Positions 43,455-54,700 are shown, numbered from the stretch's first letter. The stretch: 64,000 nucleotides of DNA from Craspedostauros australis (GCA_026770025.1 JAMXDE010000012.1:682001-746000); one strand, 5' to 3'. Notes: generated by a model not told the origin, from the letters alone. A program made the numbers and translations.

Positions 43455-45809
43455 TTAGACCGACATCAAGGTCTCCACCTGACTCGGAGAATGCGCGAGG
43501 AACGACAAGTCCTCGTACCCATGACCTTCCTGTTGCATGGCCATGTACAGATCGCTGTAGCTCTGACACACCTTGTCTGCGATCTTCGATCTCGCCATCT
43601 TGCGAAGTCCCGGATCCTTGATCGTCGTTTCGAAGCTCGGGATGGGCGGCGCATACAGTGATTCGTAGAACTCCTTGATCGCCATCTCGACCTCGTCAAG
43701 CGCCAGTCCGGGATGGGAGGAGATGGACATGCCCTCGATGCGCGTGCTCTCGAAAGATTCCCACGACTTGAAGATGGAGCCGAGCCCGCAGAGATCCAGC
43801 ACGGAGTCGGTCTCCTGCTCCACGAGGGCATCGATCAAGGCCTTCTCCTTTTCGTTGACCTTCTCCTGCAGCGACGCGAACATCGCCGACGGCACGCCGG
43901 ATCGACGGGCCGCCGCCAGCGATTGCCGCAGGTACACGGTATCGTCGAGGACCCTGCACACTGGAAGCGCCGCCTCGACCAGCAGCTGACACGCCCAGTG
44001 CAACGACAGAGTCGCTTCGAAGGCTTCGGGACAATGAACCTCCTGCGAGAATCCAGGCGACGCATCGCGAACGTTGCCCAGCTGAATGAACATGGCGTGG
44101 CACAAGGCGGCCTCGGAATCTCCACCAACGACCGTGAGTTGCTCCAGCATGGCGCAGTACACCCTCAACGACGCCTCGAACGCTGCGGACGCCTCGCCGA
44201 GACATTCCATCATGCTCTTCACGATGGCGTTGTTGTTATCATCCTTCGACGACTTGGCATCCCCCTTGCAAAGTCTCGCCTCGATCTTGGATATGGCAGA
44301 GATGTAGAAGAGCAGAAGACCGCAAATCTCGTAGAGCTGCGAGAGACGCGATCGGATGGATCCTCCGCCATTCTCGTCATCGTCATCCAGGTAACCGTCA
44401 TCGTCATCGGCGTCTTCCTCGTCGGGGCGTCTGGACAGCGTCGAAATGACTTGCTGTATTCTGGCCTGAAGCGGACGCGCCACGCCGCTCATGGAGTGGT
44501 TGAGCATTTCCACGGAGGTGTACTGCTTCTCCATGATGAACTCTGCATCTTGGTACGCCGACGATGCGGATGCTGACGAGGCGGTCGCAGCTGTGGCGGA
44601 TGCGTCACCGTCTGCCTTGGATGGATCCGCGTCGTCGCCTCCCTTCGTCTCTTCGCCACCATCGGTGTCACCGTCCATCGCCTCCAGCAAACCGCGCGCG
44701 ACTTCAGCCTCGACGGAGTACGATCGGAAGCAGAATGCGAGCATGTCCGCAGTGTACGCCACGGGATCGTGCGCGCGCATCTCGATCGGTGGCGACCCAC
44801 CGTACCCGCTCGTCAGCGCCAGCAGGAAACGCCGGCTCTCCACGGAACGTCGCGAGGATGCCACAAGCTCGAGGAGGTACGAGTAGAAGGCGGGCTGCTC
44901 CCGCAAGGCGGCCAGCGACCGCTTGACGAAGGGATGGGTGAGCAGCTCGTCGAAGCGATCTTCCTGCGCGGCTGCGGCGTCGCTGTCCTTGTTGCCGCCG
45001 ACGGAGCTGACCGTCTTGAGCTGCAGGAAGGTCTGCAGCCAGTGGTAGAGGCGCTCGTAGGCCCGTTCCTGCTTCTGCGCCAGCGATTCCATCATCATCA
45101 ACGCCGAGGAAGTGCCCAGGCTCTCTCCGCTCTGCGACTTGCTGGCGTGCGACTGCAGGAGGCTGCCGGAACCGAAGGACTTGCTGAGCTCGTTGCGGAT
45201 CTGCTGGATGCGCTCCAGCGCCTTGAGGAAGGCGTTGCCGTGGACGTTGGTGGTCTCCACGTCGTCAAAGTCGTAGTGGTCGAGGAGCCTGGAGTCCTCC
45301 TCGGAGAGGTTGTACTTGTCGAGGAAGGCATCCACCGTCTCCACCCTCTGCTGGGCATCCGCCAGCTGCTGGAAGGCCGCGCTGAGCGACCCCGCCAGTT
45401 GCTTCTCGTGCTCGATGCCTGCGTCCGCACCGGCTGCAGCGTTGGGCGCCTGCGACCCCTCCTCCACCACGCTGGTGTCGATGGCGTCGCTGACGAGCCT
45501 GGCGACTGCGGTGGTCTCAGAGATGTTCCGCCGCAGCGTGACCACCTTGTCCAGGACGGAGCTCAGCTCGTTCTGCAGCAGCATGGCCTGCTGCAGGGCA
45601 TCCTGCTCGATGGCCACGCGGATGGACCTGGAGTCGATGGCGTGCAGCTCGTCCTTGTGGTTGGGGAGGTTGGCGAGGGCATCCAGCGCGGCCTTCATGG
45701 CCGGAGTGTCCGTGCGGATCTCCAGCGTGCGAGACACCTTCGCGGACAGCATCCTGTGCTCCTCCGTCGGCACGGAGCCGCTCATCATGTTGGCTTCTGT
45801 CGATGCCAT
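43455..45809 (-). CDS. Conserved oligomeric Golgi complex subunit 6 (COG6)
   Basis: A 784-residue single-exon protein starting at ATG 45809 (MASTEANMMSG); no ATG lies upstream in frame. The N-terminal third is helical and coiled-coil, as in COG6, which tethers vesicles for retrograde traffic within the Golgi: ALDALANLPNHKDELHAI, then QQAMLLQNELSSVLDKVV. The characteristic middle follows (YNLSEEDSRLLDHYDFDD; AYERLYHWLQTFLQ; VESRRFLLALTSGYG; DPVAYTADMLAFCF). Acidic low-complexity inserts (Asp/Glu and Asp-Asp-Gly-Tyr) interrupt the helical body and account for the extra length over animal COG6 (about 660 residues). A 9-bp tandem repeat lies in the leader. COG6 fits best among the tethering-complex subunits. 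Confidence 0.87.
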   Translation of the reverse strand: MASTEANMMSGSVPTEEHRMLSAKVSRTLEIRTDTPAMKAALDALANLPNHKDELHAIDSRSIRVAIEQDALQQAMLLQNELSSVLDKVVTLRRNISETTAVARLVSDAIDTSVVEEGSQAPNAAAGADAGIEHEKQLAGSLSAAFQQLADAQQRVETVDAFLDKYNLSEEDSRLLDHYDFDDVETTNVHGNAFLKALERIQQIRNELSKSFGSGSLLQSHASKSQSGESLGTSSALMMMESLAQKQERAYERLYHWLQTFLQLKTVSSVGGNKDSDAAAAQEDRFDELLTHPFVKRSLAALREQPAFYSYLLELVASSRRSVESRRFLLALTSGYGGSPPIEMRAHDPVAYTADMLAFCFRSYSVEAEVARGLLEAMDGDTDGGEETKGGDDADPSKADGDASATAATASSASASSAYQDAEFIMEKQYTSVEMLNHSMSGVARPLQARIQQVISTLSRRPDEEDADDDDGYLDDDDENGGGSIRSRLSQLYEICGLLLFYISAISKIEARLCKGDAKSSKDDNNNAIVKSMMECLGEASAAFEASLRVYCAMLEQLTVVGGDSEAALCHAMFIQLGNVRDASPGFSQEVHCPEAFEATLSLHWACQLLVEAALPVCRVLDDTVYLRQSLAAARRSGVPSAMFASLQEKVNEKEKALIDALVEQETDSVLDLCGLGSIFKSWESFESTRIEGMSISSHPGLALDEVEMAIKEFYESLYAPPIPSFETTIKDPGLRKMARSKIADKVCQSYSDLYMAMQQEGHGYEDLSFLAHSPSQVETLMSV

Positions 45810-46347
45810 CTTCTTCCACCTCTTGTTCTTTTCTCTGCTATTGCTGTCCTTGCTGTCCTTGCTGTCCTTGCTGTTATTGCTGTTGCAAAGGTTGAGGATC
45901 CTTGTGGGAACAACCACAAGTGCGATCTATGCTTGAAGCTGCGGTGTTTGTGAGTGCATCCTGGACGTATCATGGGCTCAACGTGAATGCATCGCGGATG
46001 TCGGTCACAACAACAACAACCTGCGCAACGGTCGTGGAGCTGTTGGGGAGTCATCAGGAAGTATTCTTATTTTCTGCGATAACGGATTGAATTGGCGAAC
46101 GTCCAAGCAATCGAGACAAGACCCTCACGCCAATCTGATTACCGCGCACTCGACGTACATGCTTGTACTCTCTATTACGCATACAGGACGATCTATTATA
46201 CACGCATGGATAAAACGCTAAGATACTAAAGATCATGGTAATGCTGGTGTCATTTCTCTTTGGTGCACTTCATATTATACTTATCATCCTACGAGTGTTA
46301 ACGGAAACTCAACCAACAATCTCACGACGACGACGACCCCAGCACAA
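45810..46347. other. Spacer between COG6 and anoctamin genes (0.54 kb)
   Basis: Upstream leader of COG6 (with the 9-bp repeat) and 3' flank of the anoctamin gene. AT-rich around 46190-46320. No gene seen. Confidence 0.6.
45842..45875. repeat. 9-bp tandem repeat (TGCTGTCCT) in the COG6 leader
   Basis: Three exact copies plus a partial one, starting at 45842, 45851 and 45860. It lies 33-66 bp upstream of the COG6 start codon and is probably transcribed. Confidence 0.85.
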
Positions 46348-48336
46348 TTACTGGGTCTTCTTCATCATGGTCGACAGGAGGAAACGACGGCGGTGGAGCT
46401 GGATCTTGAGTTCCTCGGGGACCGCGGGTATCAAGTTCTGCAAGGTGAGACCGATGATGATCAGCACCCGCTCCAGCCCAAAGATGATGAAGATCGCGAT
46501 CCATCCCTTGTCATGCGCCAGCTGCGCGTCGCCGGTCTCGTCCTCCGTGTAAAAGACCGGGAGGAAGTACATCATCTGCTCGCTGGTGTAGCCGAACAGC
46601 AGACAGTTGGTCAGGCAGCTCATCCACACCATGCACTTCAGCAGCGACTTCCACATCCCGATGGAATTCACGCGCTCCGAGTTGGGCTTTTGGCACACGT
46701 ACGTCAGCTTGTAACAGTCCGACCGCACTTCGATGGCCACCGCTATGCAAAAGACGAGCGATGCCAACGGGTAGGCGGACGCAAACAGCGTGACGTATCC
46801 GAACTGGATCAGGATCTCCATGTAGTCATCGAACGGTTCGTACTCGTCGAGGTCCAGATCCTGCGGATGCTCATTGTCGCGGGCCTTTCTGTGCAGGGCC
46901 ATGGGCACGATGACCTCCAGGAACAGCCGTCGGAAGCTGTCGACGTTGAACACGGTGATGAGCTCCATCCGAAGCCGATCGACGTCGCGTTCATAAAATG
47001 CGAGGTAGAAGAGGACGACGTAGCAATCGAAGGCTTCGAACAGGAATCGTTTCAGAATGAGCGAGTTGTTGTACGCCTCCTGCGTGCGGTGGTTCTCCCA
47101 ATCCGTCAACTTCGCAGCGATGCTCCTGTAGATGGTGTTCAGCGTGAGGATGCAGATCACGTGCATGACAACTGGGACGTAGCACATCAGGGTGGCCGGG
47201 TCGAACATCTCCCCTGGCCGGGCCATCGATGCCAGGAACGGGTAATGGAACGGATGGTACGATCTGCGTGGCATGATGTACCCCTGCAAGTTGAGCGACA
47301 TGATCATGATGAAGAAGGCGATGCTGAGCATGATGCTGGTGACGATGCCGCTGAAGACGTAGCTGAGCTTCCGGCGGAAAGGGGAGTAGTAGAGCTCTGG
47401 CAGCTTCGTGACCGGCGATGTGCGTAGGCGTCCCTTGAATTCCGGTCGCCCGTGCGCCGCGTTGGACGTCGACAGCGAGTAGTCATCCTCGTGGTCATCC
47501 ACGAGGGTCGTGATGTCCAGCGTCCCCCAACGGTGTGCCAACATATGCTCCTCGCGGTCCCAGAACTTCAACAGCAGCACGGCCCACAAGAAGCACACCA
47601 GGCCGTACAACGGCGTGTACTGATCATCATCGATGCCCTCCTCTCTGTAGAGGCGCCACATCAAGGTGGAGAGTCCCAGAATGCCCAGGAATGCCAGCCA
47701 CCGGCCGAGAAATCCCATGAAGGCGAAGTAAAACCCGATGGACGGACCGTAGTACTCCTGGATGAGATCCACGGGCGGCGTCAGATTCCAAATGGGAAAC
47801 CAGGTCTTTCGTTGAACCTCCACCTTGTGATCGTCGATGTGCAGCGCCGTCATGATGTCAATCCAGCCATTCGATTCCAACGCGAACTTGAGGGCCACTG
47901 GATGGCCAGGGTCGACCTTCTCCGGTCCTTGCAGGAGGGTCGCAAGCTGGGAATCTCCCGCAAGGTGTATGCGCTCGATGATGCCCAGCGTCAGATGAGC
48001 ACGCTCGTGGACGGTGAAGAGCCCGTAGGGACCACGCGATCGCGATGGCGGAATGAACTCCTTGCGAAATTTCTTCTCGAAGTGATCCATGACGACCTCG
48101 TCTGTGCCGACCTCCCTCGCCTTGACCAGATGCGAGCGTTCTGCCTCCTCCTCCAAGGCCTCCTGGGACGCGGACAGGATGAGGATGTCGTGCGCGCCCG
48201 ACGGCATGACGATCACATGGTACTCCTCAAGACGTTGCTTCACGAGGGTGACGACCTCAAGAGACTTCTGCGCCTTCTCTGTCCATTGCAGTACCACTAG
48301 CGGCGTCTTCTCGGCAGGTGGCAGCGGCGGAGGCAT
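46348..48336 (-). CDS. Anoctamin/TMEM16-family membrane protein
   Basis: A 662-residue single-exon protein starting at ATG 48336 (MPPPLPPAEK). The cytosolic N-terminal ~190 residues resemble the ANO10-type domain. An anoctamin membrane core of eight or more hydrophobic segments follows: IGFYFAFMGFLGRWLAFLG, LVCFLWAVLLLKFWDREEH, IVTSIMLSIAFFIMIMSL, VVMHVICILTLNTIYR, VTLFASAYPLASLVFCIAVA and WIAIFIIFGLERVLIIIG. Family landmarks include LAHRWGTLD after the second segment and IEVRSDCYKLTYVCQKP after the fifth. Anoctamins are Ca2+-activated lipid scramblases or anion channels; ANO10-like members are usually intracellular scramblases. Which activity applies here cannot be read from sequence. It shares a divergent upstream region with the prolyl hydroxylase gene. 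Confidence 0.92.
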   Translation of the reverse strand: MPPPLPPAEKTPLVVLQWTEKAQKSLEVVTLVKQRLEEYHVIVMPSGAHDILILSASQEALEEEAERSHLVKAREVGTDEVVMDHFEKKFRKEFIPPSRSRGPYGLFTVHERAHLTLGIIERIHLAGDSQLATLLQGPEKVDPGHPVALKFALESNGWIDIMTALHIDDHKVEVQRKTWFPIWNLTPPVDLIQEYYGPSIGFYFAFMGFLGRWLAFLGILGLSTLMWRLYREEGIDDDQYTPLYGLVCFLWAVLLLKFWDREEHMLAHRWGTLDITTLVDDHEDDYSLSTSNAAHGRPEFKGRLRTSPVTKLPELYYSPFRRKLSYVFSGIVTSIMLSIAFFIMIMSLNLQGYIMPRRSYHPFHYPFLASMARPGEMFDPATLMCYVPVVMHVICILTLNTIYRSIAAKLTDWENHRTQEAYNNSLILKRFLFEAFDCYVVLFYLAFYERDVDRLRMELITVFNVDSFRRLFLEVIVPMALHRKARDNEHPQDLDLDEYEPFDDYMEILIQFGYVTLFASAYPLASLVFCIAVAIEVRSDCYKLTYVCQKPNSERVNSIGMWKSLLKCMVWMSCLTNCLLFGYTSEQMMYFLPVFYTEDETGDAQLAHDKGWIAIFIIFGLERVLIIIGLTLQNLIPAVPEELKIQLHRRRFLLSTMMKKTQ

Positions 48337-48411
48337 GGTCGTTCGTCGAGCGGATTAAGTTCAGTTGAAATGATTTGCTTTCGACTGGATCGGTTTCAGC
48401 TGGATGTACAA

Positions 48412-48419
48412 GTATGGTA
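48412..48419 (-). promoter_or_regulatory. TACCATAC octamer upstream of anoctamin gene (candidate element)
   Basis: Read on the minus strand (the anoctamin coding strand) this is TACCATAC, about 76 bp before the start codon: same orientation and similar distance as the copy at 32630. Confidence 0.3.
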
Positions 48420-48468
48420 TTATATCAATGCTATCCGGCCTCCAACGATGACAGTTAGCTCCACTCCA

Positions 48469-48510
48469 CTCGTATTCGTACTCGTACTCGTACTCGTACG
48501 ACTACTCGTA
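48469..48510. repeat. (TACTCG)n hexamer array
   Basis: About five imperfect to perfect copies of TACTCG/CTCGTA, in the divergent spacer between the anoctamin and prolyl hydroxylase genes. Confidence 0.85.
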
Positions 48511-49038
48511 TGCAGCGATCAATCGGTCCGACGATGCTGCAATGTTCCAACCAGTTCACCTCGGCCAACGAGCCAATGAATCAACGTGCCTGTGAGGGTT
48601 CGGTTGGTCATTCGTTCTGGCGGTTGTTCTGGTTGTTCTCTGTTGTTGAATTTCTCTGTTCTGACGCGGATTGCGATTTTGTCACAGACTCTTTTCAAGT
48701 CGAACAGGTCCATCGCGAAGAGGTCGTGGTCGAACAAGGCGACTCATATGAGTGAAAGAGTGTATTCACGACTTGGAATTCTGGCCGTTGCGTTTTGTGT
48801 TCTCCTTCCTTTCTCTCTGGAAGAAAATGCCAAACGGCCCCTGCGATGGTGGCGACAATGGCCGTCGTCCTCTTGTTGCTATTGTTGTTGTCCCTTTTCC
48901 TGTTCCTGTTCCTGTTGGCGATGTGGGTGGACACCCAGAGCACGAGGGAGATCTTGCACTTCTCACTTTGCAGCAATTCGAGCAGCCGCACTCTCTCGAG
49001 ATATTAGTACGAGTCCACCAACATCAACACTTTCAACG

Positions 49039-50915
49039 ATGACGATTGTTCCGGATCGATCTTTACCTCGATCATGGCAAAGCCGATCAATGCCATCCCT
49101 CCTGTCGCTATTCCTGCTCCTACTCCTCGCGATCACCTTCTGTGGTGGCAATGCGAACAGCTCTGGAGCACGCTTGGTTGTGGAGGTTCACAACTGGAGC
49201 GACGGTCCGATTCAGATCAACTGGATCAATCCAAGCACTCGTGAGGCCTCTTACCTCAGCGATGTCGACGAGGACACGTACTACGAGATCAACACCTTCG
49301 CGGGGCATGAGTTCGAACTACGGGAAATGCCAGACGAGGACACGGGCGCGTGTGGCTCCGATGATGACGAGACGTGTCATATCGCGTACCTGACGGTCTC
49401 CGACGAGGAGGAGCAGCAGTACCGGGTTCTCAGCAAGATGGTGGTGACCTTGCATGAAAAGTACGATCCTTACGAATGGTTGGACGATGAGGATGAAGAC
49501 GTGAACGGGTGGAAGGAAATGGAGTCGCCATCATTGGAGGACTGCCGCAACCTTCTGCAAGAACGTCTGCAGTTGGCCAAAGAGAAGACGGCCAATAGCG
49601 CCGAGGCAGATGAAAGTGCTCAATACCCGCGGCTGGAGGCATTTGATGCCTACTACGCTTGCCTTGAAGCTTTCGCAGCACCATCCTTGGACGTGATCAA
49701 GAACGAGATTGAATTCGAAAGAGAGATTCGCACGAAGATCAGTGGCCGCATGGAGACCATCACGTGCAGGGATGACACCGTGCAGTCGAGTCCTGATGTC
49801 CACGTCCGAACGTGGAACGGGTCGGCGGATGGCGTTGAGAGAACCATTCACGTCAAGCTGGATCGACCAGCAAGTCGCATCCATGTGATCGAGAACTTCG
49901 TGTCGCAAGAGGAGTGCGATGATATGGAGGAAGATGCGATGCCCACGATGGGCGCGGCCTTTGTGTCGGATGGCAGCGGTGGCATCGAGGCATCAGCGGC
50001 TCGAAAAGCAAGGCAGGGCGGCATTGACCCAGAATTCGAAGAAGACCATGACGAGGAACTCTCAGCCCGAGTGGCCCAGCGGGTGTACGCATACGCCAGC
50101 CATGTGCTGAACAAGACCATCACATACGAAGGCCAAGAACAGCTTGTGTCCATCCAATACGCTGGCAGGGGCTACGACGACGTCGAACCCGATCAGTACA
50201 AAGCTCACTGCGATGGCGCCTGCGATGGTGAACGCTACAGCTGGGGCACAAGGGCTGCCACCATGTTGATGTACTGGTATGTCGTGGTGCTTGATTGCAT
50301 ATGTTCATCCTGTATCCTTCTTTGCGTGCATGCAAATGATGATCGTGTCTCCGTGTGCACATACATACGGGAGGGTGGTCATGTCGTATCCATCGGCCTG
50401 AGCACAAAGGTAGAACAGTCAATTACTCGAACATGCGACTTACACTCCGCCATTGCTGCTGCTCTTGCCACTATCACCATCACAACAACCACAACCGAAT
50501 GACAGCACCATACCCGAACACGGAGGGCACACCAACTTTCAGAATGCCAATGTGCATGTGAAGCCAGAGAGGGGAGCAGCGGTATTCTTCAGCTACATCA
50601 ACACGGAAACGGATATGATGGATAAGGGGCTCACGCAGCACTCCGGCTGCCCCACATTTGAAGGGGAAAAGAAGATCGTCACCCAATGGATCCGCCTGGG
50701 CGTTACCGAAGATGAACCTTGGACGCGTCTCAACACACGTAGGTGCTTGCGGGATACCCTATGTTTGTTTGGTGATTGGTGTTTGCCTTGCTTGTTCCAT
50801 TATCCACCGCGTTCACTCCCGCTGCTTGATCTCCCACTGACATGATCAGCGCAACTACCCTGGGATGGAATACGACTGTTGGTATGCCCCACTTTCCAAA
50901 TTTCGTCAAGCCTGA
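49039..50915 (+). CDS. Secretory prolyl 4-hydroxylase with N-terminal VHL-beta-like domain (3' end unresolved)
   Basis: Exon 1 is 49039-50276 and exon 2 begins at 50506; the 229-bp intron is GTATGT...ACAG, phase 2. Starts at 49039 and 49090 are both possible. A hydrophobic signal follows (MPSLLSLFLLLLLAITF). Residues ~45-95 resemble the VHL beta domain (VEVHNWSDGPIQINWIN, then YEINTFAGHEFEL). After a helical linker, residues ~280 onward form a 2-oxoglutarate/Fe(II) prolyl 4-hydroxylase: IENFVSQEECDDM, iron ligands His-x-Asp in YKAHCDGACDG, and, in exon 2, GGHTNFQNANVHVKP and the distal His and Lys in LTQHSGCP...EGEKKIVTQW. It should hydroxylate proline in secreted or ER proteins. A donor GTAGGT at 50739 suggests a last exon starting near 50850, but the phases do not join cleanly, so the true C-terminus and stop are uncertain. 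Confidence 0.8.
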
Positions 50916-51794
50916 CACTGGCTTTGCTTGTTGGTCTCCATGCCATTTCTCTCTTACTTGCACACGCACGAGCATGACGCACCCCACAATGCTCCACATA
51001 CCCCCAACACCTTCGATTCAATAATAGTTGGTGTCCGGCGGAGTGATTCCTACGACTAGTCGCAGTACTTGCTGCGTGAGCTTAGAGGAATGCTCGATTC
51101 TGTCTCGTATTACACATCTTTCCCAGTTTTCTTCACATTAGACTTCTGAATTAGTACCACACTACCCGTAGTCCTACGACTGAGATTCAGCAACTCATTA
51201 ACGTTGATTCTTGGTTTGCATGCCACCACCTCCATAGCTGCGGTGGCCGCATGCGGCTTACGGGAGCTAAGAGTTCACATTCCCATGGAATCATACCACC
51301 ACACAACCCCTTGCGCCAGTCTGCACGAGGATGGATGTCAGTGTGCAAGACACCTCAATCGACCTTGACAGCCTTTGCCTAGACAGGTTCAATATATTTG
51401 ACTACATGGACTCAACGATTTGCCGCCACTCGTTCACTACCACCCAACTTTTCGCATTTCTTCATCAACTTTCGCATGTCCAACCCATCACCACGAAAAG
51501 CCGACTCGCAATTGCGGAGGACTGTCGTCGCTCCGTCCATACTAAACTCGTGCTCATCCCCACACTCGCAGCGAGGGAAGAGCAGTGTACCATACTTGCG
51601 CTTGTACTTGTACTCGTACTCTGCAACATTGAAGGTGATCAGCCATCACAAGTCGACACCATCGCTCAACACCAACCAAAGAGTTAAGGCCAAGTCCACC
51701 AATTGTCCAATACCCATCCAAGAAAAGTGCCATCACCCTGCACTGCTCAACCACTCAATTCGCACCAAACCAGCCTTCACCATCAACGCACAAG
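50916..51794. other. Spacer without recognised gene (about 0.88 kb)
   Basis: 3' flank of the hydroxylase gene (its last exon may extend a little into this stretch) and promoter and leader of the Aquarius gene. It contains TACCATAC at 51588-51595 running into a CTTGTACTTGTACTCGTAC-type hexamer stretch to about 51622. Confidence 0.55.
51588..51595 (+). promoter_or_regulatory. TACCATAC octamer upstream of Aquarius gene (candidate element)
   Basis: Sense-oriented copy about 200 bp before the ATG at 51795, immediately followed by a short TACTCG/TACTTG repeat. Confidence 0.3.
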
Positions 51795-54700
51795 ATGGGC
51801 GGGAGAAAGCGTCAGAAGAGCCAGGGATCACCTGGAAAGTCCAACAAGCGCAGCAACAAGGGCGCCAAGGAGGAGACGAAGAAGCCTGTGGACAAGGAGG
51901 CCTCCGACGATGAGCCTTCCCTGAAGAAGCTGTTCGACAAGTGCTTCGTCTCGGGATCCAAGCGCGATCAGAAGTTCAGCATCAAGAAATCGAGCGATCG
52001 CGGTTTGCTGGAGAAGGTCGTCTGGCCTTGCGTCACGAGCAGCAGCGATGACGACGAGGACCTGCTGAAGGCATCGCAGTTGGCGGCCGCGTTCGTGGCG
52101 CATCGTTGCTGGGAGGGTTCGTTCCGAGCCAGCACCATGCTGCAGATCATGGACGATGCCGACACGGTCAACAAGATGCTTGACGCCCTGCTCTACAAAT
52201 CCGATGCCAGCAACACCGTGTTGAATGAGATCATCGTTCATTTCGTGGTGGCCATTCTCAGCGGCGACAACAAGCTCCTGCAGGAATCCATCCAGCCCCA
52301 CATCACGGGGGTGGAGCTGTGGCATCACATGCCCAAACACCGGCTCGAGCTCGAGCTGAAGAAGAGAGCGGGGTTGCGACGAAAATTCCAGCAGACGAAG
52401 AAGCGGGATATTTGGATCATCTCCACCGTTCAGTCCGTGCTGAAGATCTTGTCGAAGGAGACCGCAGCAACCGCCGAGCCCGATGATGATGACGACAAAG
52501 ATGAATCGATGGACGTTGCCGATGACAGCGCCGCCATCTCCAAGGAAGAATTCCTGTTCGTTCACAGAGCTCTGGAATTGATGATTGATCTGTTATCCGC
52601 TTCCTCCACCCGCAAGTTCCTGGTGACGTACTTGGATTCGATCCACTTCGCGATCCAGAGCAAGCAGACGTTCAAGGCAACTGACGCAGAACTGTCCGAG
52701 AATGCCCGACTATCCAAGCAAGCTCTGGGGCTCGTCGCCGAGCTGCTGAACTTCCCAATCCATGAACACGGCAAGGCCCACCTTTCCAAGTTCCAGGTCG
52801 TTTCCAAGCACCATGCCCGCGCCATCATCCTGCAGAAACTGGCCCACCGCCATTACCCACATGCTCTGCAGCAGGTAGTCTTTGCTGGTGTCAGCCTCCT
52901 TTGCGCGCCCAACACGAAGGACTCCTTCCTCGAACGATCGCTCGCTGCCTTGACGGATGAGCAATTCGCCGATTTGCTGGCGCGCATGTGCCTCATCACC
53001 AAGGGCGGTGATCAGGCATTGACGAAGGACTACATGCAGCAGGTGCTGGGTGAGTACCTTGCCATTCCATCCTACCCAGCCGACAAGCTCAAGTCGTTCC
53101 CGCTATATCCCACCGAAGCCATCCTTTGGGATCACAACATCATCCCACCATCCAGCAAGGCCCTGCGATTGCATTCCGTCCTCTCCGTGCCCAAGCTGGA
53201 CAGGCGTTTCTTGTCCTACCAGGACTACCTGCTTCGCAACTTCGAGCTGGTACGTTTGGAGAGCTCCTACGAGATCCGTTCCGACATCGTCCAGGTCCTG
53301 CAGCGGCTCCGCCCCATGCTGCGACAGGACAACAACTCTGATCCCGACGAGGCCAAGCGCATCACAGAATTCAACGGCTGGTCGCCGATGGCCATCGAGA
53401 TTGCGAAGCCGTTGAAGATCACGGATGTGCAGGCGCCCAAGATCGGCGAAACCGTCACATCCCGCGTCATCGCGCAATTCGAGGTCGACCTCAAGCTCTT
53501 CAGCGACAAGATCAAGCAGGAATGGGACGAGCTCTTCGAATTCGAGAACCTCTTCCTCATCAACGTCGACGCATCCAAGATGAGCAGGCAGCCGCAGCCG
53601 ACACTCAACGAGTTCTACGCCGAACATAGCAAGGACTTGGTGACCAAGCAAAAGTACGGCAACAAAAAGGTACCGGCGGATGAAGACAGCACGTTCCCAG
53701 CCAGGATGGGCCTTCAGACCATCCGCGGTTGCATGGTCCTCGAGATCAAGGACGAGGCTGGAACCGTCCTGAGTGATCCATCGGAAAGGCACTCCGGCGC
53801 GAAGCCCAAGGGATCGAAGCGAATCTTCAAGGTCGCGCTGGACCCAGCTCAGTACGACCTCGACCGCAAGTCACCTGCGGGCACCGATATCTACCACGGC
53901 TTCAACATCCTCATGCGTCGTCACGGACGAGAGAACAACTTCAAGCCCATGCTGGAATGCATCAAGGGGTTGTTGGAGGGATCGGGTTCCATCGACCGAG
54001 TCATCCCCGAGTGGTTGTACCGCGTCTTCTTGGGCCAGGAAGATCCGACGGGCGCGCAGTACTCTTCCGACAAGATGAAGAAGTACGCGGAAAAGACAGT
54101 CGGTGTGAGCACCCAAACGGACTACCTGGACTTCCGCGACACGTTCCTGGACAAGGAGCATCTCAAGGAATCCTTCAAAGAGTCGATCAGCGTAGATGGC
54201 GGTTCCAAGAAATCGGCCTGCAATTACAAGGTCCGCGTGAGTCCGAAGGACAGCAACAAGCTCGAGGCGAAGGCCACGGCGGTGGAAGGAAATGCCAAGG
54301 CGAACACGGTCCGTTACACTCCAGCGCAGGTGGAGGCCATCCGTTCCGGACTTTCTCCGGGCCTCACGCTGTGCGTGGGTCCACCCGGTACAGGAAAGAC
54401 GGACGTGGCAGTGCAAATTATTGCATGCTTGTTCCACACCTACCCAACACAACGCACCGTCATTGTCACGCATTCTAACGCTGCGTTGAACGACATCTTC
54501 AACAAGGTCATGGCGCGCGGTGATATTGACGAGAAATACCTCCTCCGTTTGGGATCGGGAGAGAAGGACCTGCAGGTGGACTCGACGCACGATTTCACCA
54601 AGCTCGGCCGCGTCAACTACTCGCTTCAACGCAGATCGAAGCTGCTGGAGAAGGTCCAGCTTCTGTCCGAATCGCTGGGTGTCAGCAGCAAGGCCGATCG

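Larger units (their letters stand above)
48337..49038. other. Divergent spacer between anoctamin and prolyl hydroxylase genes (0.7 kb)
   Basis: It contains a GTATGGTA octamer at 48412-48419, a (TACTCG)n array at 48469-48510 and no convincing gene. An open frame continues upstream of 49039 in the hydroxylase frame, so a longer N-terminus is possible, but the signal peptide argues for 49039 or 49090. Confidence 0.55.

Noticed and set aside
44769-45953. 394-codon open frame on the plus strand
   Set aside because: Antisense to COG6, made possible by GC-rich third positions; the peptide has Gly/Leu/Val-rich antisense composition.
46393-48300. Two long open frames on the plus strand (46393-47427 and 47452-48300)
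   Set aside because: They are antisense to the anoctamin gene and their sequences are Arg/His/Val-rich read-through of its complementary codons; no family resemblance.
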